Source of the DNA: Pseudomonas sp. LRP2-20
Lineage (GTDB): Bacteria > Pseudomonadota > Gammaproteobacteria > Pseudomonadales > Pseudomonadaceae
Assembly (NCBI RefSeq): GCF_024349685.1
Contig: NZ_AP025944.1
Location: forward strand, 4,160,001 to 4,224,000
Direction of reading: 5' to 3'
Length of the DNA stretch: 64,000 nucleotides
Below, in pieces: positions 27,608 to 36,400 of the stretch. Numbering within the stretch: position 1 is the first letter of the stretch; each line of letters starts with the position of its first letter. Both the position numbers and the translations under genes were made by a program. The notes under the pieces are model-generated. The model made no database searches. It saw only the letters and a list, made by a program, of their open reading frames with translations, and was not told the origin of the DNA.

Positions 27608-28921
27608 TTACTCAGCGGCGGCAGGAGCCTGTGCTGGCTTAACGGCATCTTCGTACGAGACCGATTTGTCGGTCACAGTCGCTTTCTGCAGAACAGTATC
27701 TACAACTTGTTCTTCCAGCACAACCGAACGGACTTCGTTCAGTTGCTGGTCGTTCTTGTAGTACCAGGAGATGACCTGCTCAGGCTCTTGGTAAGCCGAG
27801 GCCATTTCTTCGATCATTTCGCGAACCTTGTCTTCGTCCGGCTTCAGCTCGAACTGCTTGACCACTTCAGCGACGATCAGGCCCAGGACCACACGGCGCT
27901 TGGCTTGCTCTTCGAACAGCTCGGCTGGCAGCTGCTCAGGCTTGATGTTGCCACCGAACTGCTGAACAGCCTGCACGCGCAGACGGTTGACTTCGTTTTC
28001 CAGCAGCGCCTTCGGCACTTCGATCGGGTTGGCAGCCAGCAGACCGTCCATGACCTGGTTCTTGACCTTGGTCTTGATCGCCTGGCGCAGTTCACGCTCC
28101 ATGTTCTTGCGAACTTCGGTGCGGAAGCCTTCCAGGGTCGACTCTTTGATGCCGAACTGGGCGAAGAACTCTTCGTTCAGCTCTGGCAGCACAGGTGCGG
28201 AAACACTGTTGACGGTGATGGTGAACTCGGCGGCCTTGCCGGCCAGGTCCAGGTTCTGGTAGTCCTCTGGGAAGGTCACGTTGACAACGCGCTCTTCACC
28301 CGCCTTGGCGCCAACCAGGCCGTCTTCGAAGCCAGGGATCATGCGACCGGAACCCAGTACCAGCTGGGTGCCCTTGGCGGAACCGCCGGCGAACACTTCA
28401 CCGTCGACCTTGCCGACGAAATCGATGTTGACCTGGTCGTCGTTCTGCGCGGCGCGCTCGACAGCCTCGAAACGGGTGTTCTGCTTGCGCAGGACTTCCA
28501 GCATGTTGTCCAGGTCGGCGTCGGCCACTTCGGCGCTCAGGCGCTCGACGTTGATCGAGTCGAAGCCGGCAACGGTGAACTCTGGGAACACTTCGAAGAT
28601 GGCAACGAATTCCAGGTCCTTGCCCTTCTCGAAGGACTTCGGCTCAACGGCCGGAGCGCCAGCCGGGTTCAGCTTCTGCTCGACGATGGCTTCGTAGAAG
28701 GAAGCCTGGACCAGGTCACCGAAAGCCTCTTGACGGGCATCGGCCTCAAAACGCTGACGGATCACGCTCATCGGCACCTTGCCTGGGCGGAAGCCCGCGA
28801 CCTTGGCGCGCTTGGCAGTCTGTTGCAGACGCTTGTTGACTTCGTTCTCGACGCGCTCGGCCGGAACGGCGATGGTCATGCGGCGCTCGAGAGCGGAAGT
28901 GTTTTCAACAGAAACTTGCAT
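27608..28921 (-). CDS. tig: Trigger factor, ribosome-associated chaperone
   Basis: 437 residues from [20 protein letters not shown]. The N-terminal ribosome-binding domain holds the signature GFRPGKVP; an FKBP-type PPIase domain follows at about 150-245 ([21 protein letters not shown]) and then the helical C-terminal chaperone domain. It binds L23 at the ribosomal tunnel exit and protects nascent chains. The start at 28921 is chosen because the upstream in-frame extension to 29002 lacks conservation and the family begins MQVS. Confidence 0.97.
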   Translation of the reverse strand: MQVSVENTSALERRMTIAVPAERVENEVNKRLQQTAKRAKVAGFRPGKVPMSVIRQRFEADARQEAFGDLVQASFYEAIVEQKLNPAGAPAVEPKSFEKGKDLEFVAIFEVFPEFTVAGFDSINVERLSAEVADADLDNMLEVLRKQNTRFEAVERAAQNDDQVNIDFVGKVDGEVFAGGSAKGTQLVLGSGRMIPGFEDGLVGAKAGEERVVNVTFPEDYQNLDLAGKAAEFTITVNSVSAPVLPELNEEFFAQFGIKESTLEGFRTEVRKNMERELRQAIKTKVKNQVMDGLLAANPIEVPKALLENEVNRLRVQAVQQFGGNIKPEQLPAELFEEQAKRRVVLGLIVAEVVKQFELKPDEDKVREMIEEMASAYQEPEQVISWYYKNDQQLNEVRSVVLEEQVVDTVLQKATVTDKSVSYEDAVKPAQAPAAAE

Positions 28922-29171
28922 GGATATTCCTCGTTGCACAGACGTTAGCCGGCGATAGCCCGACTCCAGAATCAAGGGCAAACATTCTAGTGAGTCACGC
29001 ACCAGAAGTCACCCCACCCGGGACGACGGGAAACCACGCCGGTCGATTAACTTGCATGGCCCGCACGCTGAAGTGCCAGGCCTCTTTATATAGAAGGCAA
29101 CGCAACGCCCACTGGCGCCCCGCAGCCGAAATACCTTGTCAAACAACTGCCGGTACGAAAGCGACGCCGTC

Positions 29172-29471
29172 TTATTCGGGATCGATCTCGTTGAACTGGC
29201 AGTACTCTTCCCACTCCATACCCAGCGCCTCGGCCACTTCGCGATGGGTCTCCAGGCGCATGGCCTGCAGCTGCTCGGGGCTTTCGGCGATCAACTGCAA
29301 GGCCAGCTCCCAAGGCTGAACCCCCTGCTCATCGGCGGCATCCTCGAAGGCCCACTCGATCTGCTGGGCCTGCTCACGCGGATCCAGCTCGCGGATCTCC
29401 TCGAGCAGTTGCGGATTGGCCTCAGCGAAGCGCTGCAGCGCCAGGGCCTGGCGGGCTTCTTTTGCAATCAT
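29172..29471 (-). CDS. Small acidic conserved hypothetical protein (DUF6388-like)
   Basis: 99 residues, predicted all-helical and very acidic, ending EYCQFNEIDPE. Features: RFAEANPQLLEEI, QIEWAFEDAADEQGVQPWELALQLIAESPEQL, HREVAEALGMEWEEYCQ. This resembles a Pseudomonas family I recall as DUF6388, with no known function. Apparently monocistronic, 250 bp upstream of tig. Confidence 0.72.
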   Translation of the reverse strand: MIAKEARQALALQRFAEANPQLLEEIRELDPREQAQQIEWAFEDAADEQGVQPWELALQLIAESPEQLQAMRLETHREVAEALGMEWEEYCQFNEIDPE

Positions 29472-29884
29472 CAGGCTGTTCCTCTGCCGGCCAACTGGGC
29501 CGGTGTTTCAACCGGCTGAAATCTAACAGCTTTTATTGGGGTGCCACCAGAGGATTGCAAGGGGGGATTGAGTTGTGGCTGCGAAGTTTCTGGCTTGAGC
29601 CTTTGGGCGCCTGCCAGATCGAGCGCCGCCCGCGCAGCGCATCGCGAGCTGCGCTCGCTCCTACGTTTGTTTCTGGCCAATTATTCCTGGGGGATTTGCG
29701 CGCGAACGCCTTGGCGCCTGACTCGATATCGCGTCGTACAAACCAGGCGGTCGCGCGCGCCTGTTACAGGCATTACTGGCCCGAAACAAACGTAGGAGCG
29801 AGCGCAGCTCGCGATGCGCCGCGCGGGCGGCGCTCGATCTCAATGCCAACACATGACCCAAGCCATGACCCCAGCAGAAACAAC
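29472..29884. other. 413-bp gene-free spacer containing the palindromic element
   Basis: Apart from the 221-bp element (29618-29838) the flanks show only short non-coding sequence. In-frame stretches here are low-complexity translations of the repeat and are not genes. Confidence 0.7.
29618..29838. mobile_element. 221-bp palindromic MITE-like element, copy 1
   Basis: Both ends begin ATCGAGCGCCGCCCGCGC; the left end and the reverse complement of the right end agree over about 62 bp with two mismatches (through GCTCCTACGTTTGTTTC.GGCCA). The centre is also imperfectly palindromic around GATATCGCGTC. A second copy of identical length lies at 46161-46381 in the same orientation. There is no coding sequence and no clear target-site duplication. 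It may be a composite REP/BIME-type element or a transposase-dependent MITE. Confidence 0.72.
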
Positions 29885-29917
29885 AAAGGCGCCCGATCTC
29901 ACGATCAAGGCGCCTTT
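29885..29917 (-). terminator. Terminator-like hairpin after tRNA-His copy 1
   Basis: AAAGGCGCC (29885-29893) pairs with GGCGCCTTT (29909-29917), just 3' of the minus-strand tRNA cluster; a T-containing tail follows on the minus strand. The same stem occurs after the second tRNA-His (30145-30177). Confidence 0.7.
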
Positions 29918-29925
29918 GAAAAATA

Positions 29926-30001
29926 TGGGGTGGACGATGGGAATCGAACCCACGACAACTGGAATCACAATCCAGCGCTCTACCAACTGAGCTACGCCCA
30001 C
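29926..30001 (-). tRNA. tRNA-His (anticodon GTG), copy 1
   Basis: 76 nt including encoded CCA. The minus strand begins GTGGGCGTAGCTCAGTTGG, has anticodon loop TTGTGAT and T-loop GGTTCGAATCC, and the acceptor closes with CGTCCAC then C-CCA. A G at the -1 position (30002) is encoded, as needed for His identity. It is last in the His-Leu-His-Arg cluster as transcribed. Confidence 0.97.
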
Positions 30002-30045
30002 CATATTGCGGTGTTGCAGTGTTGCGATACAGCCTTACAGAAGCA

Positions 30046-30130
30046 TGGTGCGGACGAAGAGACTCGAACTCTTACAGCTTGCGCCGCTGGAACCTAAATC
30101 CAGTGTGTCTACCAATTTCACCACGTCCGC
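30046..30130 (-). tRNA. tRNA-Leu (anticodon TAG)
   Basis: 85 nt with CCA. It begins GCGGACGTGGTGAAATTGG, has anticodon loop TTTAGGT between CTGGA and TCCAG, and the class II long variable arm (GCGGCGCAAGCTGT) expected of tRNA-Leu, ending CGTCCGC-A-CCA. Confidence 0.96.
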
Positions 30131-30144
30131 GTAACGCTTAAAAC

Positions 30145-30177
30145 AAAGGCGCCAGATTGTTCAATCAAAGGCGCCTT
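30145..30177 (-). terminator. Hairpin after tRNA-His copy 2
   Basis: AAAGGCGCC at 30145-30153 pairs with GGCGCCTT at 30170-30177. Read on the minus strand it is followed by TGTTTTAAG. It resembles the hairpin at 29885-29917 and lies between tRNA-His copy 2 and tRNA-Leu. Confidence 0.65.
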
Positions 30178-30186
30178 CGTCAAATA

Positions 30187-30262
30187 TGGGGTGGACGATG
30201 GGAATCGAACCCACGACAACTGGAATCACAATCCAGCGCTCTACCAACTGAGCTACGCCCAC
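30187..30262 (-). tRNA. tRNA-His (anticodon GTG), copy 2
   Basis: Identical over all 76 nt to the copy at 29926-30001, with the same encoded CCA and -1 G. Short flanking sequences (AATATGGGG on one side, CACCATATTGC on the other) are also shared, indicating duplication of a unit rather than of the gene alone. Confidence 0.97.
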
Positions 30263-30305
30263 CATATTGCATTACAGCCTTACTTGCTTGCCCAAGCTGC
30301 CTAAA

Positions 30306-30382
30306 TGGCGCACCCGGCAGGACTCGAACCTGCGACCATCCGCTTAGAAGGCGGATGCTCTATCCAGCTGAGCTACGGGCGC
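30306..30382 (-). tRNA. tRNA-Arg (anticodon TCT)
   Basis: 77 nt with CCA. It begins GCGCCCGTAGCTCAGCTGG, has anticodon loop CTTCTAA and T-loop GGTTCGAGTCC, ending CGGGTGC-G-CCA. It is first in the cluster as transcribed, with the cluster promoter expected in 30383-30480. Confidence 0.97.
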
Positions 30383-30652
30383 TTAAGCTTTAAGCCTAAC
30401 TGAACGAGGCTTTAACAGGTAACTGCTAAACCACTCATTCTGCCCGACTTCGCCAACCAGTGCTAGGCTGTGCCCGACAAGTGCGGCGAATCTTATAGGC
30501 GAGCCTCCGGGGCGTCAACACCTTTCTCCAAAAAATTTAAATTATTTAAGGGGTTAGGGGATTTGCCCGACCACCCGCCTTTGCCCTTGGGCGATGTCGT
30601 GCGAGAATGCGCCCTCTTTATTGTTCCTTTCTCGATGGTTAATCACGCGTCT

Positions 30653-31507
30653 ATGACTGCACACCTAATCGATGGCAAGGCGATCGCCGCCAACCTGCGC
30701 AAGCAGATCGCTCAACGTGTCGAGGAGCGTCGCCAGCAAGGCCTGCGCACGCCGGGCCTGGCGGTGATCCTGGTCGGCACCGACCCCGCCTCCCAAGTCT
30801 ATGTCTCGCACAAGCGCAAGGACTGCGAAGAGGTCGGCTTCATCTCCCAGGCATTCGACCTGCCCAGCGAGACCACGCAGCAAGCGCTGACCGAGCTGAT
30901 CGACCGCCTCAACGACGACCCGGCCGTCGATGGCATCCTGCTGCAACTGCCGCTGCCGGCGCACCTGGACGCCTCGCTGCTGCTCGAGCGCATCCGCCCC
31001 GACAAAGACGTCGACGGCTTCCACCCATACAACATCGGCCGCCTGGCCCAGCGCATTCCACTGCTGCGCCCGTGCACGCCCAAAGGCATCATGACCCTGC
31101 TGGAAAGCACCGGTCAGGACCTGTACGGCATGAACGCGGTCATCGTCGGCGCGTCCAACATCGTTGGCCGCCCGATGGCCATGGAGCTGCTGCTGGGCGG
31201 CTGCACCGTGACCGTCTGCCACCGCTTCACCAAGGACCTGGCAGGCCACGTCGGCCGCGCCGACCTGGTGGTCGTGGCCGCCGGCAAGCCGGGCTTGGTC
31301 AAGGGTGAGTGGATCAAGGAAGGCGCCATCGTCATCGACGTCGGCATCAACCGCCAGGAAGATGGCAAGCTGGTGGGTGATGTGGTCTACGAGACCGCCC
31401 TGCCGCGCGCTGGCTGGATCACGCCGGTTCCAGGTGGCGTCGGGCCGATGACCCGTGCCTGCCTGCTGGAGAACACGCTGTATGCAGCTGAAGAGCTGCA
31501 CAAGTAA
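30653..31507 (+). CDS. folD: FolD, methylenetetrahydrofolate dehydrogenase/cyclohydrolase
   Basis: 284 residues, the family length. Motifs: [14 protein letters not shown] (catalytic YxxxK), [25 protein letters not shown], the Rossmann segment [31 protein letters not shown], and [19 protein letters not shown]. It interconverts 5,10-methylene- and 10-formyl-tetrahydrofolate in the cytoplasm. ATG 30653 ([12 protein letters not shown]) is chosen by family N-termini; upstream in-frame codons run through the AT-rich promoter region. Divergent from the tRNA cluster; a terminator follows. Confidence 0.96.
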   Translation: MTAHLIDGKAIAANLRKQIAQRVEERRQQGLRTPGLAVILVGTDPASQVYVSHKRKDCEEVGFISQAFDLPSETTQQALTELIDRLNDDPAVDGILLQLPLPAHLDASLLLERIRPDKDVDGFHPYNIGRLAQRIPLLRPCTPKGIMTLLESTGQDLYGMNAVIVGASNIVGRPMAMELLLGGCTVTVCHRFTKDLAGHVGRADLVVVAAGKPGLVKGEWIKEGAIVIDVGINRQEDGKLVGDVVYETALPRAGWITPVPGGVGPMTRACLLENTLYAAEELHK

Positions 31508-31525
31508 GACAGCGTGACCTGAAAG

Positions 31526-31556
31526 CGGCACCTCTGGCAGGTGCCGTTTTTTTTGC
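31526..31556 (+). terminator. Rho-independent terminator of folD
   Basis: The stem CGGCACCT / AGGTGCCG with loop CTGGC, followed by eight T's. Confidence 0.9.
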
Positions 31557-31737
31557 CTGAAACGCCTGGCCATCTGCCACAGCCTCCCTACCTGGCCACA
31601 GCCGATTCGGCTGTCGCCTGCGCGAAATCAGCCGCCCCCGCTGCCGCCAGCCCCCGCTTCAGCCAGCATCGCAACGCTCCGCGCCCGACAATATCTCCAG
31701 AGCCCACACTGGAAGCGTCGCCGCAAGGAGACCCATC

Positions 31738-32802
31738 ATGACCCGCTATATCGATGTGCAAGACCTCGCCCGCCTGGTCAACCGCAAAGGCCTGCCCACC
31801 TGCCTGGTGGAGATGGCCGAGTACATCCGCCAGGACTACCTGCGCTGGCAGGCCTTCGAGAAATGCGTACGGGTGGCCAACCACTCCCCCGGCGGCGTCA
31901 TCGAGCTGATGCCGGTTTCCGATGCCAGCCTGTACGCCTTCAAGTACGTCAATGGGCACCCGAAAAACACTCAGCACGGCCTGCCCACGGTAATGGCTTT
32001 CGGCACCCTGGCCGATGTCGACACCGGCACCCCGCTGCTGCTCAGCGAGATGACCCTGACCACGGCGATCCGCACCGCAGCCACTTCGGCACTGGCAGCC
32101 CGCTACCTGGCACGCGAGGACAGCCGCAGCATGGCGCTGATCGGCAACGGCTCGCAGAGTGAATTCCAGGCCATCGCCTTCAATACCCTGGTGGGCATCG
32201 ACGAGATCCGTCTGTACGACATCGACCCGGCCGCCACGGCCAAGCTGGTGGCCAACCTGGCCGGCCGCCCTGGCCTGAAGTTGATCGTCGCCGGCTCGGT
32301 TGCCGAAGCGGTGCGCGGCGCCGATATCGTCACCACCGTGACGGCCGACAAGGCCTACGCAACCATCCTCACGCCGGAAATGATCGAGCCGGGCATGCAC
32401 CTGAACGCCGTGGGTGGCGACTGCCCAGGCAAGACCGAACTGCACCGTGACATCGTCGAACAGGCACGGGTGGTCGTCGAATACGAGCCGCAAAGCCGTG
32501 TCGAGGGCGAGATCCAGCAAATGCCTGAAGATTCACCGGTGGTCGAATTCTGGCAGGTGGTCGCGGGGCTTGTTCGAGGCCGTGAGGATGCGCGGCAAGT
32601 GACCTTGTTCGACTCGGTCGGATTTGCCCTGGAGGACTACTCGGCCTTGCGCTATGTGCTGGACACCGCACGCATGCTCGGCATTGGTCAGGACATCACG
32701 CTGGTGCCGAAGCTGGAAGACCCGAAAGACCTGTATTCGCTGCTACAACCACGCGTGGTTGGCGTACGGTCGATGCGCAAGGCAGACACTGCCTGCGCCT
32801 GA
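31738..32802 (+). CDS. ocd: Ornithine cyclodeaminase
   Basis: 354 residues of the OCD/mu-crystallin family. It converts L-ornithine to L-proline and ammonia with bound NAD. Visible landmarks: substrate-side IELMPVSDASLYAFKYVNGHP, TTAIRTAATSALAARYLA, the NAD fold GNGSQSEFQAIAF, GADIVTTVTADK, NAVGGDCPGKTEL (containing the proposed catalytic Asp) and DSVGFALEDYSALRY. It closely resembles the enzyme structurally studied in P. putida. GCAAGGAGACCC precedes the ATG. An Lrp-type regulator follows after a GC-rich hairpin (32811-32829). Confidence 0.92.
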   Translation: MTRYIDVQDLARLVNRKGLPTCLVEMAEYIRQDYLRWQAFEKCVRVANHSPGGVIELMPVSDASLYAFKYVNGHPKNTQHGLPTVMAFGTLADVDTGTPLLLSEMTLTTAIRTAATSALAARYLAREDSRSMALIGNGSQSEFQAIAFNTLVGIDEIRLYDIDPAATAKLVANLAGRPGLKLIVAGSVAEAVRGADIVTTVTADKAYATILTPEMIEPGMHLNAVGGDCPGKTELHRDIVEQARVVVEYEPQSRVEGEIQQMPEDSPVVEFWQVVAGLVRGREDARQVTLFDSVGFALEDYSALRYVLDTARMLGIGQDITLVPKLEDPKDLYSLLQPRVVGVRSMRKADTACA

Positions 32803-32877
32803 TGCACCTCGGGGCCGCGCAGCGGCCCCGGATTACGCCTACCCTGTCCATGCCCACTCTCGAAAGAAGCCCTGCGC

Positions 32878-33369
32878 ATGGACACCAAGGACGCCAATGC
32901 CCAACCTCTGGACCGCATCGATGAGGCCATCATCGAGGTGCTGCGTCACGATGGCCGCATCACCTTCGAAAAGCTCTCGACCCTGGTCCATCTCACGCCA
33001 CGCCCCTGCCTGGAGCGCGTGCGCAAGCTTGAACGACGTGGCGTAATTCGCGGCTACGGCGCGATCATCGACCTGCAGAAGCTCGCCCCCGGCCTGTCGT
33101 TGCTGGTACTGGTGGCGCTGTCCAACCAGAGCGGGCGTGCCGCGCAAAAAGCCTTCGAAGCGACCATGCTGGCCTGCCCGCAAGTCTACGAATGTCAGCT
33201 GATCAGCGGCCACTTCGACTACAGCCTGCGCCTGCGCTGCCGCGATATGGAGCACTATCGGGTGCTGAGCGAAAGCTGGATGAACGACGACGCACTGCAC
33301 ATCGACAAACTGGTGGCACATCCCGAGCTGGCGTCAATCAAGTGCATGGCGCCGCAGACCGGGCAGTAA
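32878..33369 (+). CDS. Lrp/AsnC-family transcriptional regulator
   Basis: 163 residues: N-terminal HTH (LDRIDEAIIEVLRHDGRITFEKLSTLVHLTPRPCLERVRKLERRGVIRGYGAII) and a C-terminal RAM/AsnC ligand domain (VYECQLISGHFDYSLRLRCRDMEHYRVL). Position 76 bp after the ornithine cyclodeaminase gene on the same strand suggests that it responds to ornithine, arginine or proline and controls that gene (inference from context). Confidence 0.93.
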   Translation: MDTKDANAQPLDRIDEAIIEVLRHDGRITFEKLSTLVHLTPRPCLERVRKLERRGVIRGYGAIIDLQKLAPGLSLLVLVALSNQSGRAAQKAFEATMLACPQVYECQLISGHFDYSLRLRCRDMEHYRVLSESWMNDDALHIDKLVAHPELASIKCMAPQTGQ

Positions 33370-33435
33370 CCCGATAGCCCTCGGCACGCGGGCTGCACAC
33401 CTAGGCTCGCCGCTCCCCAAACCTGGAGAACGGCC

Positions 33436-36400
33436 ATGCCCCACGCCCCCTCGCCCCACCTGGCATTCATACAACAGCGCATGCCCGCCTGGCTGACAGC
33501 GAGCACCCCGGCACAACGCAAGCAACTGGAGAAGCGCCTGCGCGACAGCCATCGCGCCACCCATCGCCTGCGCCAGCATCTGGCAACGCTGCAAGCCCCC
33601 GAAGCGTTTTGCCGCGGGCCATTGGAAGACGCCCTGGCCCACTGGTTTGCCGACCGCGAACTGCCCGATGTCGATCGGGGCTGGCTGTGGCATGCGGCCC
33701 AGCACCGCGACATGTCATGGCTGGAAGCTGCCATGCTGAATTTCGACGAAAACGACTCGGTGAAGCTATACCTGAGCAAGGATGCACCGGCAGCAACCAA
33801 CCTCGACGCCGAGCGCTTCGTCAAAGGGGTCCGCAACCTCGACCTCGGCCGGCGCTACCAGGATCACCTGGCCGCCCTGCTCGATACCGCCGCCGCCCGC
33901 GCGCTACACCGGGACCAGGACCGCGCGGCCTTTGCCGCAGAACTTAGCCTGGCGAGCCTGCAGGGCAGGCTCGACCAGCGCGGTGAGGCCCTGGGCGAGG
34001 CGCTGTTGGCGGATAGCCCAGTGCCTGCTCGCCCCGTGGAATGCAATTACCTGTCGCTGTTCGATTGCCGCTTGAACGGACCGCTGGTGGTTCGCCTGCA
34101 ACCACAAGCCGCCAAGGAGACCTGCCTGCTTTACCTGCCAGGGCATCCCGCCAAGGCCCTGCGCCAGTATCCTTCCTTGGCGGCGCTGGGTCAGGCGCTG
34201 ACGCAGATGCTCTGGCACGACGAACAACGACGGTTTTTCCTGCGCTATGTCAGCCATGATCAGCAGCTGCATTTCGCCAGGCGCCTGCGCGAAACCCTCC
34301 TGCCCCGTTTTCCCTATGACACGTTACAGGCAGGCACGCCGGAGCTGGAAAAAGGCCAGCATATAAGCTGGCTCAGCCGCGTGTTTCCCGGCCCTCGCCA
34401 GCTGTGGCAGGCAACCCTGGACAAGAACGCACGGCTGAACTGGAGCGCCACCCCCTGGTCCCGGGACTGCTTTGCCGAGCGGGCACGCACCGCACTTGAG
34501 CGCAAGCGCCAGGATGCCGCCAGCATCGTCGTACCCACCGCGCAGCGCGATGCTCAAGCCCTGTGGAACAGCCTTGAAGGCTGGCTGCAGGCTGGGCTGA
34601 ACCTGCTCAACCTTGCCAGCTTCTTTGTCCCGGGCCTGGCAGAAGCGATGCTGGTGGTTGGCGCTGCGCAACTGATCGATGAGTTTCTCGAAGGTGTGGA
34701 GGCCGCCAACGAGGGCGAAACCGACGCCGCCATCGCCCACCTGTTCGAGGTCTTCGAAAACCTGGCGCAACTGGCGGCACTGGGGGCTGCCGGGCATTTT
34801 GTCGAACCACCTGGGGCCCTGCACCAATGGCAGCGGGTTGGCCATGGCGCTGCCGAGCGCCTGTGGCATGGCGGCCTGCAGCCGTTTGCCCAGCCGCGCC
34901 CATGGCCTGCAGACACGCTACCCGGTGCCAGCGGCCTGTATACATGGCAAGGCCGGCACTGGTGGCTGCACGAAGGCCAGGCCTTCGCGCTGCAAGCCGA
35001 ACCCAAGGGAGGCTGGCGCCTGGCATCCGCCACTGGCATGCGCCATCAGCCCAAACTGCTGGGCAACGGCCAGGGCACCTGGCTGCTGGAGCACGAGCGG
35101 CCGCTTGCCTGGCGTAGCCCGGTGCTGGCCCGACGCCTTGGCCAGGCGAGCGCCGGCCTGGACGACAGCACCCTGGCCCAGGCAATGCGCAGCAGCGGCT
35201 ACGATGACGGCGCGCTGCGCCGGTTGCTGCACGATCACAGCCCGCTGCCGGCTCTGCTGCTGGATCACCTGGAGGCCTTCGGCGCCAGCGCCATTGCCCC
35301 GGTTGCAGCAGGTGACACTGCGGTGCTGGCCAGGGACTTCCCCTCAGTTAGCCCACGGGCGCGCAGTGAAATTCTCGCAACAGCATCGGCGCCGGACCTG
35401 GCCAGGCTCAGGCAAAGCGGCCGCCTGCCACTGCGCATGGCAGAACAGGCGCGCCTGTATCTGCGCGAGGGCCGCCTGAATCGTGCGCTGCGGGACTTGC
35501 AGCAAGGGACGGCCAACGTCGACCGCGACCGCCTGGTATTCGCCAACCTGCCGCGCCTGCCTGGCTGGTCGGGCGACATAAGGCTGGAGCTGGTTGAAGA
35601 CGGCCGCCTGATCGAGCTGGCCAATGCGCAGGGCGCAACTACCAGACGGGTGCTGCGCAGCGCCGGTGGCTACGAGCCGAGCGATGCAAACGGCGAAATC
35701 CTCGGCAATCGCGATGCCTTGCTGGCCACGCTGCTGCGTGCCCTGCCCGACAGCGAGCGCAATGCCCTCAAGCTGAACATCCATGACACGACAGGCCTGC
35801 GCGATGCGCTGTTCGCGCTGGCCTGCAAGGACCGCGAAGCAACCGCCAGGGACCTGGGCATGGCGCCGCTGCGACGGATGTACAACCCACCCGCGCGGCT
35901 ACCGGGCAGCCAGCGCCTGGGCTACCCCCTCAGTGGCCGGGGCCGGGGCTGGCTGACTGCCGACGAAGTGTTCGACCAGTTGTATCCGGGCGGCAACCTT
36001 GAAGAACGCCAACTATTGCGCCAGCGCCTGCAGCACGAGGCACGCCAGGTGCCGGGCGGTTTCCACGCCATGCTGGAACGCCTGCTCAGCGAGTACCGAC
36101 AACTGGATCACGAGCTTCAGGCCTGGGTCGACAGCGCCCACGCCGAACAACGTGCCGCGCGCGACCAGCTGGCCCAGCGCATACGCCGAGCGTGGCGCAG
36201 GGAAAGCCCCGAAGCCCCGACAGGTGCCATTGACTTCGTCATACTCGAAATCGACGCGGCGCAGGTCCAGGCCCTGCCAAACCTGAGCGTGACGCTGCCG
36301 CACGTGCGCGACTTGCATATCAGCGGGCTGGCCGAACACGCCGATGCCCAACTCGATGGCTTTCTGCGCGCCTTCCCCCGGGTTCGCCATCTCGACCTTG

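Noticed and set aside
29540..29800. Short frames translated across the 221-bp element (and at 46129-46442)
   Set aside because: The same low-complexity peptides appear in both element copies and on both strands because the element is palindromic; there is no start signal or domain.
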